From contig NZ_KQ948660.1 of the NCBI RefSeq assembly GCF_001514145.1, positions 287,040 to 351,039 on the forward strand: a DNA stretch of 64,000 nucleotides, given 5' to 3'. The stretch comes from Streptomyces canus. GTDB taxonomy: Bacteria > Actinomycetota > Actinomycetes > Streptomycetales > Streptomycetaceae. The position numbers were made by a program, and so were the translations under genes. The notes beneath the pieces were generated by a model. It saw only the letters and a program-made list of their open reading frames with translations. It did no database searches and had not been told where the DNA came from. Numbering within the stretch: position 1 is the stretch's first letter; each line of letters opens with the position of its first letter. Positions 51,326 through 58,799 of the stretch are shown piece after piece.

Positions 51326-52095
51326 CCGGCCTGCGGGTCAGCGCCGACAAGGACACCGGTGTCGCCGTCGTCACCCTCGACCGGCCGCACCGGCTGAACG
51401 CCATCGACCTGAGCATGCGGGACGAACTCATCGCCGCTTGGCGCGAGTTACGGTTCGACGACTCCGTACGGACCGTGGTCCTGACCGGTGCCGGGGAGCG
51501 GGCCTTCTGCACGGGACTGGACCGGGACGCCGAGGTTCCGCAGCCCAACTCCCCCTACATGGCGGATGATCCGCTTCTCCACATCGGCCCGAAGTCCAAC
51601 GACCTCTGGAAACCGGTCATCGCCGCCGTGAACGGGATGGCCTGCGGTGGCGCCTTCTACCTCCTGGGCGAGAGCGACTTCCTCGTCGCCGACCCGGCCG
51701 CCACCTTCTTCGACCCGCACACCACCTACGGGATGGTCAGCGCCTACGAGTCGGTGCTCATGGCGCAGGTCATGCCGCACGGGGAGGCCGCGCGCATGGC
51801 GCTGATGGGGACGGCGGAACGGCTCTCCGCCGAGCGCGCCCACGCCGTCGGGCTCGTCACCGAACTCACGGCACCGGGCGGCGCGTTGGCCGCCGCGGCC
51901 GCCGCCGCCGAGATCATCGCCGGGTATCCGCCGGAAGGGGTGCAGGGCACGGTCCGCGCGCTCTGGGCCGCCAAGGAGGCCGCCGTGAAACAGGGCTTCG
52001 CCCAGGCCCCGCACCTCGTCTCGCTCGGGAACCTCCCCCCGGACCGCCAGGCCGAACTGTTCCGTTCCCGGCGGTCGGGATTCAGGTCGCGCTAG
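51322..52095 (+). CDS. Enoyl-CoA hydratase/isomerase family protein
   Basis: 257 residues from GTG 51322, overlapping the DUF35 stop. Crotonase landmarks: VAVVTLDRPHRLNAIDLSMRDEL, the oxyanion-hole loops GAGERAFCTGLDRD and VNGMACGGAFYLLGESDFLVA, and TTYGMVSAYES where the second catalytic Glu usually lies near this region. It should hydrate an enoyl-CoA ahead of the thiolase/aldolase step. With its two upstream neighbours it makes one translationally coupled operon. Confidence 0.92.
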   Translation: MTGLRVSADKDTGVAVVTLDRPHRLNAIDLSMRDELIAAWRELRFDDSVRTVVLTGAGERAFCTGLDRDAEVPQPNSPYMADDPLLHIGPKSNDLWKPVIAAVNGMACGGAFYLLGESDFLVADPAATFFDPHTTYGMVSAYESVLMAQVMPHGEAARMALMGTAERLSAERAHAVGLVTELTAPGGALAAAAAAAEIIAGYPPEGVQGTVRALWAAKEAAVKQGFAQAPHLVSLGNLPPDRQAELFRSRRSGFRSR

Positions 52096-52097
52096 CG

Positions 52098-52568
52098 CTA
52101 CACCACGTCGGCTTCCGGCTCGACCCAGCAGCGGTCGAGCTTCGCCAGGACGGCCCCACTCGCCTGCACCTGGATCTTCGACGTGCCTCTGGCGGGCACC
52201 GTGATCCGCTTGTCCACAGAGCTCAGCGTCCGGCCGGATGCGTCGGTGAAGGAGAACTCGACCTCGAAGGTCGCCTGACTGCTGTTCGGGTTGGTGACCT
52301 CGACAGTCGTGTAGGGGGTCGCCTTCGTGGCGCAGCTCACCACCCTCGCCGTGCCGTCCCTGAGTGTCGAGCTGCTGCGGGTGCTGGTGGAGCGGGGTGT
52401 ATAGCTGTCGTGCTTCTGGCGGGAGCTGCTGCAGCCACCGCCGCTGTCACTGTCGCTGTGGCTGCTCTTGTGCCGCCCGCTCTTGTGCCCGCTGGAGAAC
52501 CCGGTCAGCGCGAGCACCACCGCTGCCATGACTGCCGCAAATTTGAGAACACGCCCCCGTGAATGCAT
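52098..52568 (-). CDS. Secreted or lipid-free surface protein with FxLYD-like domain
   Basis: 156 residues from ATG 52568. A signal peptide (LKFAAVMAAVVLALTGFSSG) precedes a Ser/His/Lys-rich linker and a beta-sandwich segment (TTVEVTNPNSSQATFEVEFSFTD, then VPARGTSKIQVQASG), which resembles FxLYD domains. Two cysteines may form a disulphide. It lies between the hydratase gene (convergent, two bases apart) and afsK, which is the place of SCO4424 in S. coelicolor. Function is unknown. Confidence 0.82.
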   Translation of the reverse strand: MHSRGRVLKFAAVMAAVVLALTGFSSGHKSGRHKSSHSDSDSGGGCSSSRQKHDSYTPRSTSTRSSSTLRDGTARVVSCATKATPYTTVEVTNPNSSQATFEVEFSFTDASGRTLSSVDKRITVPARGTSKIQVQASGAVLAKLDRCWVEPEADVV

Positions 52569-52602
52569 GCGATCACTCTAACGGGGGCCTCCGACATCGC
52601 GC

Positions 52603-54948
52603 TCAGGTGGCCCTGGCCGTCCCCGTCCCCTTCTCCGCGTCCAGCGCGTACACACACCGGTCCTTGCTGCACGCGTACACGACCCCGTCCTTGACCACCG
52701 GCGACCCGGTGATCTCCCCGCCGGTCGCGAGCTTCCAGCGCAGCCGGCCGTCGTCGGCCTTCAGGGTGTAGAGCAGATGGTCCGTGGAGCCGAAGTGGAT
52801 CCGCCCCTCGGCCACCGCGGGCGCCCCCACGATGTCCCCGCCCGCCTGGAACCGCCACTTCGGCGTACCGGTGACCGCGTCCAGCGTGTACAGCCCCTTG
52901 CCGCTGCCCACATGGACATGTCCCCCGGCCACCAGCACCGGCTCGACGGACGTCCGGGCCTCGGTGGCGATGCGCCAGCGGTCGCGGCCGTCGGTCGCGT
53001 CGAGGGCGTACACCGTGCCGAGGTAGTCGGCGAGGTAGACCCCGCCGCCCGTGACCGCGGCCCCCGGGACGAAGGTCGGCGGGCACAGGAAGACCGCCGG
53101 GGCCTCGAAGTGCCAGCGCACCCGTCCGCTCGCCACGTCGAGGGCCATGACGCGCGTCCCGGCCGAGATGTACACGAACCCGTCGTGGGCCTGGGCCACC
53201 CGGACCGGCACCCCGGCGCAGGAGGCGGCGTCGCCGATGGGGAACGCCCAGCGCTCCTCGCCGGTGCGGGCGTCCAGAGCCCGCAGGCGGCCCTCCTGCC
53301 AGACGTAGACCGTGCCCTCGTGGAGCGCGGGGCCGGCCTCGGGGGACTCGAAGTCGGTCTGGCAGCCGGCCAGCTCCCAGAGCTTCTGTCCGGTGGCGGC
53401 CTCCCAGGCCTGTACGCCACCGCCGCGGGTCCCGGTGATCACCGTCCCGCGTTCGGCCTTGAGGGAGTACACCCACGCGTCCGTGCTCAGCCGCCACTGG
53501 TCGGCGCCCTCGCGGGCGTCGAGGGCGAAGAGCGTGGGGCCGTCGGAGGCGTGGATCCGGCCGTCCGCGACCGCCATCGACCAGGCCACGTCCCGCGTCT
53601 TGAAGCGACGGCGGCCGGTGCCGACGTCGAGGGCGTGCACCTCGAAGGAGGTGACGTAGACGAGGTCCCCGGCGACGGCCGGGGTGCCCCACACGTCGTT
53701 CGACATGCGGAACCGCCAGGGCCGCCAGCCGCCCGAGTTCTCCGGGGGCGCGGGCGGGGGTGCCGGTACGGCGGGGCCCACGGCGGGCTCCGTGCCGTTG
53801 ACACCGGGGCGCGGCCGGGACCAGGTGGCGACCAGGCCGGCCTCCGGCGGGGGCGCCTTCACGGCGGCGGCACGGGCGTCGGCGACGCGCGGTCCGGGCC
53901 CGATGGGCACCTGGGCACCGGCGAGGCGCACGGGGCCGGCGTCGGGGGCGCCGACGGGGACGGGAGCGGGCGGCGGGTCGTAGGCGGGCGGGGGCGGTAC
54001 GGCGGGGCGGCCGCCTCCGCTGCGGGCACCACCCGGCTGGGTGGGCACCGGGCGCCCGCCGCGCCGCGTCTCGATCATGGCGACGGCCTTCTCGGGCAGC
54101 CACGCCGACGCCGTACCGCTGTCGTCCGAGCCGGAGCCGAAGAGGTGGGGTGCCAGCTGGGCCTGGAGGTCGGCCGGGTTGGGGCGCCCCGTGGCCTCCA
54201 TCTGCATACAGGACTCGATGAGCGGACGCAGCTCGTCCGGGAGGCCCTCGAGGTCGGGGCCCTCGCGCAGCAGCATGAAGACCGTCTCGACCGGGTTGGC
54301 ACCGTGGAAGGGCGGGTGGCCGGTGGCGGCGAAGACCAGCATGGAGCCGAGCGAGAAGACGTCGCTCGCGCCGGTGACGCTGCGGGAGTCCTTCGCCTGC
54401 TCGGGGGACATGTAGGCGGGGGTGCCGACGGCGACGTTCGTCATCGTCAAACGGGTGTTCGAGACGCCGGACGCGATGCCGAAGTCGATCACCCGGGGGC
54501 CGTCCTCGACCACCAGGACGTTGGAGGGCTTGAGGTCACGGTGGACCAGCCCGGCGCCGTGGATGGACTGCAGCGCCTCCGCGACGCCCGCCGCGAGCCA
54601 GCGCACCGCCTGGGCCGGAAGCGGCCCGCAGTCGTTCACTATCTCTTCGAGGGAGGGCGCGGGGACGTACGCCGTGGCCAGCCACGGCACGGCCGCGCGC
54701 GGGTCGGCGTCGACCACGGCGGCCGTGTAGAAACCGGAGACCGCCCGGGCCGCCTCCACCTCGCGGGTGAAGCGGACCCGGAAGAGCTGGTCCTCGGCGA
54801 GTTCCGTACGGACCGTCTTGATCGCCACCCGCCGGCCCGACGCCGAGCGCGCGAGATAGACCAGCCCCATGCCGCCGGCACCCAGCCGTCCCAGCACCTC
54901 GAACGGCCCGATCCTGCGCGGATCGTGCTGCGTCAGCTGATCCACCAC
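52603..54948 (-). CDS. afsK: AfsK: serine/threonine protein kinase with PQQ-type propeller
   Basis: 781 residues. The start MVDQLTQHDPRRIGPFEVLG matches the AfsK N-terminus I know. Kinase motifs: LGAGGMGLVY, Lys44, HRDLKPSNV (about 135), DFG and GTPAYMSPEQ. A Pro/Gly-rich linker (about 300-400) joins a C-terminal PQQ beta-propeller (GRVRWHFE, GTPKWRFQ, GRLRWKL). There is no membrane span; AfsK is loosely membrane-associated, autophosphorylates, and phosphorylates AfsR and the polar-growth protein DivIVA. GTG 54948 is used because GGAGG lies upstream; GTG 54945 is next to it. afsR and afsS lie 5-9 kb away, with four acyl-CoA genes in between. Confidence 0.96.
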   Translation of the reverse strand: MVDQLTQHDPRRIGPFEVLGRLGAGGMGLVYLARSASGRRVAIKTVRTELAEDQLFRVRFTREVEAARAVSGFYTAAVVDADPRAAVPWLATAYVPAPSLEEIVNDCGPLPAQAVRWLAAGVAEALQSIHGAGLVHRDLKPSNVLVVEDGPRVIDFGIASGVSNTRLTMTNVAVGTPAYMSPEQAKDSRSVTGASDVFSLGSMLVFAATGHPPFHGANPVETVFMLLREGPDLEGLPDELRPLIESCMQMEATGRPNPADLQAQLAPHLFGSGSDDSGTASAWLPEKAVAMIETRRGGRPVPTQPGGARSGGGRPAVPPPPAYDPPPAPVPVGAPDAGPVRLAGAQVPIGPGPRVADARAAAVKAPPPEAGLVATWSRPRPGVNGTEPAVGPAVPAPPPAPPENSGGWRPWRFRMSNDVWGTPAVAGDLVYVTSFEVHALDVGTGRRRFKTRDVAWSMAVADGRIHASDGPTLFALDAREGADQWRLSTDAWVYSLKAERGTVITGTRGGGVQAWEAATGQKLWELAGCQTDFESPEAGPALHEGTVYVWQEGRLRALDARTGEERWAFPIGDAASCAGVPVRVAQAHDGFVYISAGTRVMALDVASGRVRWHFEAPAVFLCPPTFVPGAAVTGGGVYLADYLGTVYALDATDGRDRWRIATEARTSVEPVLVAGGHVHVGSGKGLYTLDAVTGTPKWRFQAGGDIVGAPAVAEGRIHFGSTDHLLYTLKADDGRLRWKLATGGEITGSPVVKDGVVYACSKDRCVYALDAEKGTGTARAT

Positions 54949-55118
54949 TCTGCCTGCCACCTCCCCGTACAAGCCGCGCCACCCACATATGTACGCGACC
55001 CCGTGCAGCGTCTCACCACCGCACCGCCATGGCGGCACGCAACCCTGATTCTTCCTGGCCGGAGGCCTGGTGGCGAACCCGGGGTCAAATGGGATGTCTC
55101 TCCTCAAAGCGGAAGCTT

Positions 55119-55871
55119 CTACCGCTCCGATCGCTCCAGAATGGCGAACGACGCTCCCTGATTGTCGGTGACGACGGCCACTTTTCCGTACGACGTCTCG
55201 AATGGCGGCGCCTGGACCCGCCCGCCGAGCCGGCCGACCGTCCCGAGCACGGCCTCGCAGTCCTCGACCCCGAAGTGCACGAGGAAGTGGGGCGGCATCT
55301 CGGCGGGGAAGACGTCGGAGACCGGGGCGCGGCCGAAGTCGGGGTGGGCCTCGGGTCCGAAGAGGGCGTCGTGGAAGAGCCCGCCGTAGAAGGTGTTGGC
55401 GGCCTCGGTGTCCCGCGCGTACAGCTCGACCCAGGCGAAGGTGCCGGGCTCGTGCCGTGCGCCGAAACCAGGGTGGCCGCCCGGCTCCCAGAGACCGAAG
55501 ACGGCCCCCTCCGGATCGGTGACCAGCGCGGACGTACCCAGCTCCGCCACCGGCATGGGCGCGGTGACGACCTGTCCGCCGGCCGCCCAGATCCGGTCGG
55601 CGAGGCCCTCGATGTCCGGGGTGGCGAAGTAGACCGTCCACACGGTGGGCATCCGCCCGTCCGTCTTGTGGGCGAGGGCGGCGACGGGGCGGCCCTTGTG
55701 GTGGGCCCATACGGAACCCCCGTGGACGTCCGGACGGTCGTGGAAGGTCCAGCCGAAGAGCTCACCGTAGAACCGCTGTCCGGCGGCCACGTCGGGAAGC
55801 TGCGCGTCCAGCCAGCAGGGGACGCCCTCGCCGTATCCCGTTCCGTCTGCGGATGCCCTGTTTTCGGCCAT
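55119..55871 (-). CDS. VOC (glyoxalase-fold) family protein, two domains
   Basis: 250 residues from ATG 55871. Two similar halves are visible: VPCWLDAQLPDVAAGQRFYG, ELFGWTF in the first, and FAWVELYARDTEAANTFYGGLFHD in the second, each followed by a TDPEGAVFGLWEP or TDNQGASFAILE strand. This is the duplicated beta-alpha-beta-beta-beta fold of metal-dependent lyases, dioxygenases and drug-binding proteins such as Streptomyces CFP-30B-like proteins. The activity cannot be assigned. It is divergent from the TetR gene, with 123 bp between them. Confidence 0.9.
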   Translation of the reverse strand: MAENRASADGTGYGEGVPCWLDAQLPDVAAGQRFYGELFGWTFHDRPDVHGGSVWAHHKGRPVAALAHKTDGRMPTVWTVYFATPDIEGLADRIWAAGGQVVTAPMPVAELGTSALVTDPEGAVFGLWEPGGHPGFGARHEPGTFAWVELYARDTEAANTFYGGLFHDALFGPEAHPDFGRAPVSDVFPAEMPPHFLVHFGVEDCEAVLGTVGRLGGRVQAPPFETSYGKVAVVTDNQGASFAILERSER

Positions 55872-55994
55872 ACCGTCAAAGTAACGGCGACGCACGCACC
55901 CCGCAGGACCAGGTACACCCGCCTCCCCGGCCCCGCGCACCCCATTTGCAGTCGGCCGAATCGCGCTCCGATCACCCCTCGGTAAGCTGACGGC

Positions 55995-56642
55995 ATGACA
56001 GGACAAGTGCGTACCGTCGACGGCCGTGTGGCCGGCCGGCGTGGGCAGGCGACCCGGCAGAAGCTGCTCGACTGCCTCAGCGAGATGCTCAGCTCCTCCC
56101 CTTACCGGGACGTCAAGGTCATCGATGTCGCCCGCAAGGCGGGCACTTCACCCGCGACCTTTTACCAGTACTTCCCGGACGTCGAGGGCGCCGTCCTGGA
56201 GATCGCCGAGCAAATGGCCACCGAGGGCGGCCAGTTGACGCAACTGCTCGAAGGCCGGTCGTGGGTCGGCAAGGCGGGATGGCAGACCGCGCAGGAACTC
56301 GTGGACGGTTTCCTGGAGTTCTGGCGCAGGAACGACGCGATCCTGCGCGTGGTCGACCTCGGCGCCGCCGAAGGCGACAAACGCTTCTACAAGATCCGCA
56401 TGAAGATCCTCAACTCGGTGAACAACTCCCTCGTGGACGCGGTCACCGAGCTCCAGTCCAAGGGCAAGGTCGACAAGGACGTCAACCCGGCCGCGGTCGC
56501 GGGTTCCCTCGTCGCGATGCTCGCGGCGGTGGCCTCGCACCAGAAGGGCTTCCAGACCTGGGGCGTCAAGCAGGCCGAACTCAAGCCGAATCTGGCGCTG
56601 TTGGTGCACCTGGGCGTGACGGGCAAGAAGCCGACGAAATAA
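55995..56642 (+). CDS. TetR family transcriptional regulator, candidate controller of the CTGAC-N5-GTCAG regulon
   Basis: 215 residues from ATG 55995. The HTH lies at about 15-65 (RQKLLDCLSEMLSSSPYRDV, then KVIDVARKAGTSPATFYQYFPDVEGAV). The all-helical ligand domain follows. Its start region contains CTGACGG directly before ATG and a TGACAG in the coding start, a degraded version of the seven operators nearby. It lies between two blocks of operator-bearing acyl-CoA genes and is the only TetR gene in the window. TetR repressors of acyl-CoA pathways usually bind palindromes of about this size and release them on binding a CoA ester. The link is inference. Confidence 0.9.
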   Translation: MTGQVRTVDGRVAGRRGQATRQKLLDCLSEMLSSSPYRDVKVIDVARKAGTSPATFYQYFPDVEGAVLEIAEQMATEGGQLTQLLEGRSWVGKAGWQTAQELVDGFLEFWRRNDAILRVVDLGAAEGDKRFYKIRMKILNSVNNSLVDAVTELQSKGKVDKDVNPAAVAGSLVAMLAAVASHQKGFQTWGVKQAELKPNLALLVHLGVTGKKPTK

Positions 56643-56666
56643 CGGCCCTCCTCGAGTCCTGTCTGG

Positions 56667-56700
56667 CAGGCGGCTGTTCACACGGGTGGACAGCCGCCTG
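56667..56700. terminator. Bidirectional hairpin terminator
   Basis: A perfect 11-bp stem (CAGGCGGCTGT with ACAGCCGCCTG) and a 12-nt loop lie between the convergent TetR and Ddn-like genes. Confidence 0.88.
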
Positions 56701-56715
56701 TCGTGCGTCCGGCCC

Positions 56716-57186
56716 TCACCTGCGGGTGATCCGGAACAGCCGTATCTCCCGCTCGACCCGTGCCTGATAGGTGGCGTACGGCGGCCAGAACGCCAGCGCG
56801 GTCTTCCACACGGCCACCCGCTCCTCCCCCGTCAGCAGCGTCGCCGTCACCTCGATGTCCTGCCCCTTCCAGCTGACCGAGGCCTCGGGGTGGGCGAGCA
56901 GGTTGGCGGTCCAGGCGGGGTGGCCGTCGCGGCCGAAGTTGGAGCCGATGAGGATCCAGGTACGGCCCTCCTCCTCGGGCATGCAGGCGAGCGGCGTCCG
57001 GCGGGGCAGCCCGCTCCTCGCCCCCGTCGAGGTGAGCACGACCCCCGGCAGCATCTGCGCGCTGAGCAGGAACTTCCCGCGCGTGATGCGGTGCACGGCC
57101 CGGTCCAGGGCCGGAATGACGTGCGGCGCGACCTTGGCGAAGCCGCGCGTGGACGACACCTTCTGGACGATCCGCTCCCCGATCAC
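56716..57186 (-). CDS. Deazaflavin-dependent nitroreductase (Ddn-like) family protein
   Basis: 156 residues. GTG 57186 overlaps the acyl-CoA dehydrogenase stop (GTGA). The family core is present: LPGVVLTSTGARSGLPRRTPLACMP, WILIGSNFGRDGHPAWTANLLAHPEASVSWKG. It probably uses F420H2. Tight coupling to an acyl-CoA dehydrogenase suggests that it accepts electrons from, or reduces a product of, the same pathway. Confidence 0.9.
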   Translation of the reverse strand: MIGERIVQKVSSTRGFAKVAPHVIPALDRAVHRITRGKFLLSAQMLPGVVLTSTGARSGLPRRTPLACMPEEEGRTWILIGSNFGRDGHPAWTANLLAHPEASVSWKGQDIEVTATLLTGEERVAVWKTALAFWPPYATYQARVEREIRLFRITRR

Positions 57187-58718
57187 ACCGACACCTCCGC
57201 CCGCTCGAAGAGCCGCGCCACGTCGGCGGCGTGCGCCCGCAGCCGGTGCGCGGAGCCGAAGAGCAGCTCGTCCGCGGTGGCGCGCTTGAAGTACCGCTGC
57301 GCCTCGTGCTCCCAGGTGAACCCGATGCCTCCGTGCAGCTGAATGCCCTCGGCGGCGGCCGTATGCAGGGCTTCCAGGGCCTGGGCGAGGGCGAGCCCAC
57401 CGACCCGCCGCTCGCCGTGAACGGTGGCCCAGGCGGCGAAGTAGGCCGCGGAACGGGCCGCCTGAAGCTGCACGTACACATCGGCGAGCCGGTGCTTCAC
57501 GGACTGGAAGGACCCGACCGGCCGCCCGAACTGCTCCCGCTGCTTGACGTATTCGACGGTCATCTCCAGCACACGGTCGGCGGCCCCGACGGCTTCACAG
57601 GCGAGGACGCCGGCGGCGGTGTCCCCGGTGCGGGCGAGGGCCCCCAGGACATCGGCCTCGTCGTCGTCACCGAGCAACTCCGCTTCGACGTCCCGCAGTT
57701 GGACGCGGGCCTGCGGCCGGGTGGCGTCGAGTGCGCGCTGCCGGGTGCGCACGAGCCCGGGGGCGTCACCGGGAACGAGGAAGAGGAGGGTACGGGACCG
57801 GGCGAACCCTCCGGCATGGGCGGCCACGAGCAGGAGATCGGCGCTGTGCCCGTCGAGGACCTGGTCGACTTCGCCGTACAACCGCCAGCCGGGAGCGTGG
57901 GGTTGCTCTTCGGGGAGCGACCGCGCGACCGGGGACGGCTGCGACGCCGAGGGAGCCGCGGCCGATCGCGACGACTGCGTTGCGGCGGACGGCCCCGCTC
58001 CCTCCGTTGCTCGCGATGACTGCGTGGCGACGGGCGCCCCCGCCCCCTCCGCAGCCGCGGAGGGTCCTGCCGTCGGGGCGCCTCCCGGCCCGCCCAGAGT
58101 GGCACCGGCCGCGCGCGGACCGGCGACGACGACGGGCGCTTCCACGCCCTCCGCAGCCGCGGACGGCCGTGCCGCCGGGGCACCTCCCGGCCCGCCGAGA
58201 GCGGCACCGGCCGAGCGCGGACTGGCGACGGCACCCCCACCCGCGCCACCGGACGGCCGGGCCTGGACCCCGCCCGCTCGCCCTCCGCCCGCCCACTCGG
58301 CCCTGTTGTCGCCGGTGAGCCCCAGCGCCGCCCCGGGGGGCGCAGCAAGGGTGGCGGTCAAAGCGCCGGAAGCCATGCGGGGCAACAGATCGGCGCGCTG
58401 CCTCTCCGTCCCCAGGGCCAGCACCAGCGGGGCCACGAGAACCGCCGTGCCCAGCAATGGCGTGGGCGCCAGCACCCGCCCCGTCTCCTCGCAGGCCAGT
58501 GCCAGTTCCGTCACCGAGCACCCCACACCGCCGTACGTCTCGGGAAGTGCCAGCCCCGGCAGTCCCAGCTGTTCGGCGAGGGCCGTCCACAGCGCCGGGT
58601 CGTGGCCGGCCGGAGTGTCGACCGCACGCCTCGACTCCTCGGGCCCGCAACGCCTCCGCAGCAGTTCCCGCACGGCACGTCGGATCTCGTCCTGTTCGGC
58701 GGTGAAGCGAGCGTCCAT
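57183..58718 (-). CDS. Acyl-CoA dehydrogenase with a long low-complexity insertion
   Basis: 511 residues from ATG 58718. N-terminal helical domain (EQDEIRRAVRELLRRRCGPE, LPETYGGVGCSVTELALACE) and C-terminal domain (EMTVEYVKQREQFGRPVGSF, QSVKHRLAD, LHGGIGFTWEHEAQRYFKRA) are normal; the FAD enzyme introduces an alpha-beta double bond. Between them, at about residues 136-276, the usual middle sheet is interrupted by Gly/Ala/Pro/Ser repeats (for example two copies of ALGGPGGAP/TLGGPGGAP with PSAAAEG). Family members are usually 350-400 residues, so the insertion explains the extra length. The catalytic base position is not certain from sequence. It is first in its operon, with operator F 22 bp upstream. 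Confidence 0.9.
   Translation of the reverse strand: MDARFTAEQDEIRRAVRELLRRRCGPEESRRAVDTPAGHDPALWTALAEQLGLPGLALPETYGGVGCSVTELALACEETGRVLAPTPLLGTAVLVAPLVLALGTERQRADLLPRMASGALTATLAAPPGAALGLTGDNRAEWAGGGRAGGVQARPSGGAGGGAVASPRSAGAALGGPGGAPAARPSAAAEGVEAPVVVAGPRAAGATLGGPGGAPTAGPSAAAEGAGAPVATQSSRATEGAGPSAATQSSRSAAAPSASQPSPVARSLPEEQPHAPGWRLYGEVDQVLDGHSADLLLVAAHAGGFARSRTLLFLVPGDAPGLVRTRQRALDATRPQARVQLRDVEAELLGDDDEADVLGALARTGDTAAGVLACEAVGAADRVLEMTVEYVKQREQFGRPVGSFQSVKHRLADVYVQLQAARSAAYFAAWATVHGERRVGGLALAQALEALHTAAAEGIQLHGGIGFTWEHEAQRYFKRATADELLFGSAHRLRAHAADVARLFERAEVSV
57890..58310 (-). repeat. Low-complexity repeat insertion in the acyl-CoA dehydrogenase gene
   Basis: About 420 bp coding for imperfect Gly/Ala/Pro/Ser repeats. 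The protein frame stays open, and flanking sequence on both sides aligns with the normal acyl-CoA dehydrogenase middle domain. Confidence 0.75.
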
Positions 58719-58740
58719 GGCTCTTCCTCTTCCCTCCCGA

Positions 58741-58757
58741 TCTGACGGTCCGTCATA
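58741..58757. promoter_or_regulatory. Inverted-repeat operator F
   Basis: TCTGACG-GTC-CGTCATA lies in the 81-bp gap between divergent acyl-CoA dehydrogenase (start 58718) and thiolase-like (start 58800) genes, and could control both. Confidence 0.7.
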
Positions 58758-58799
58758 TTAGGAGCGCCCGCACCAGATGCCCAGAGGCAGGAGGCCCTC

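Noticed and set aside
55986..56002. CTGACGG/TGACAG sequence at the TetR start as a full operator
   Set aside because: The left half matches but the right half does not form the inverted repeat. I mention it only as a weak clue to autoregulation.
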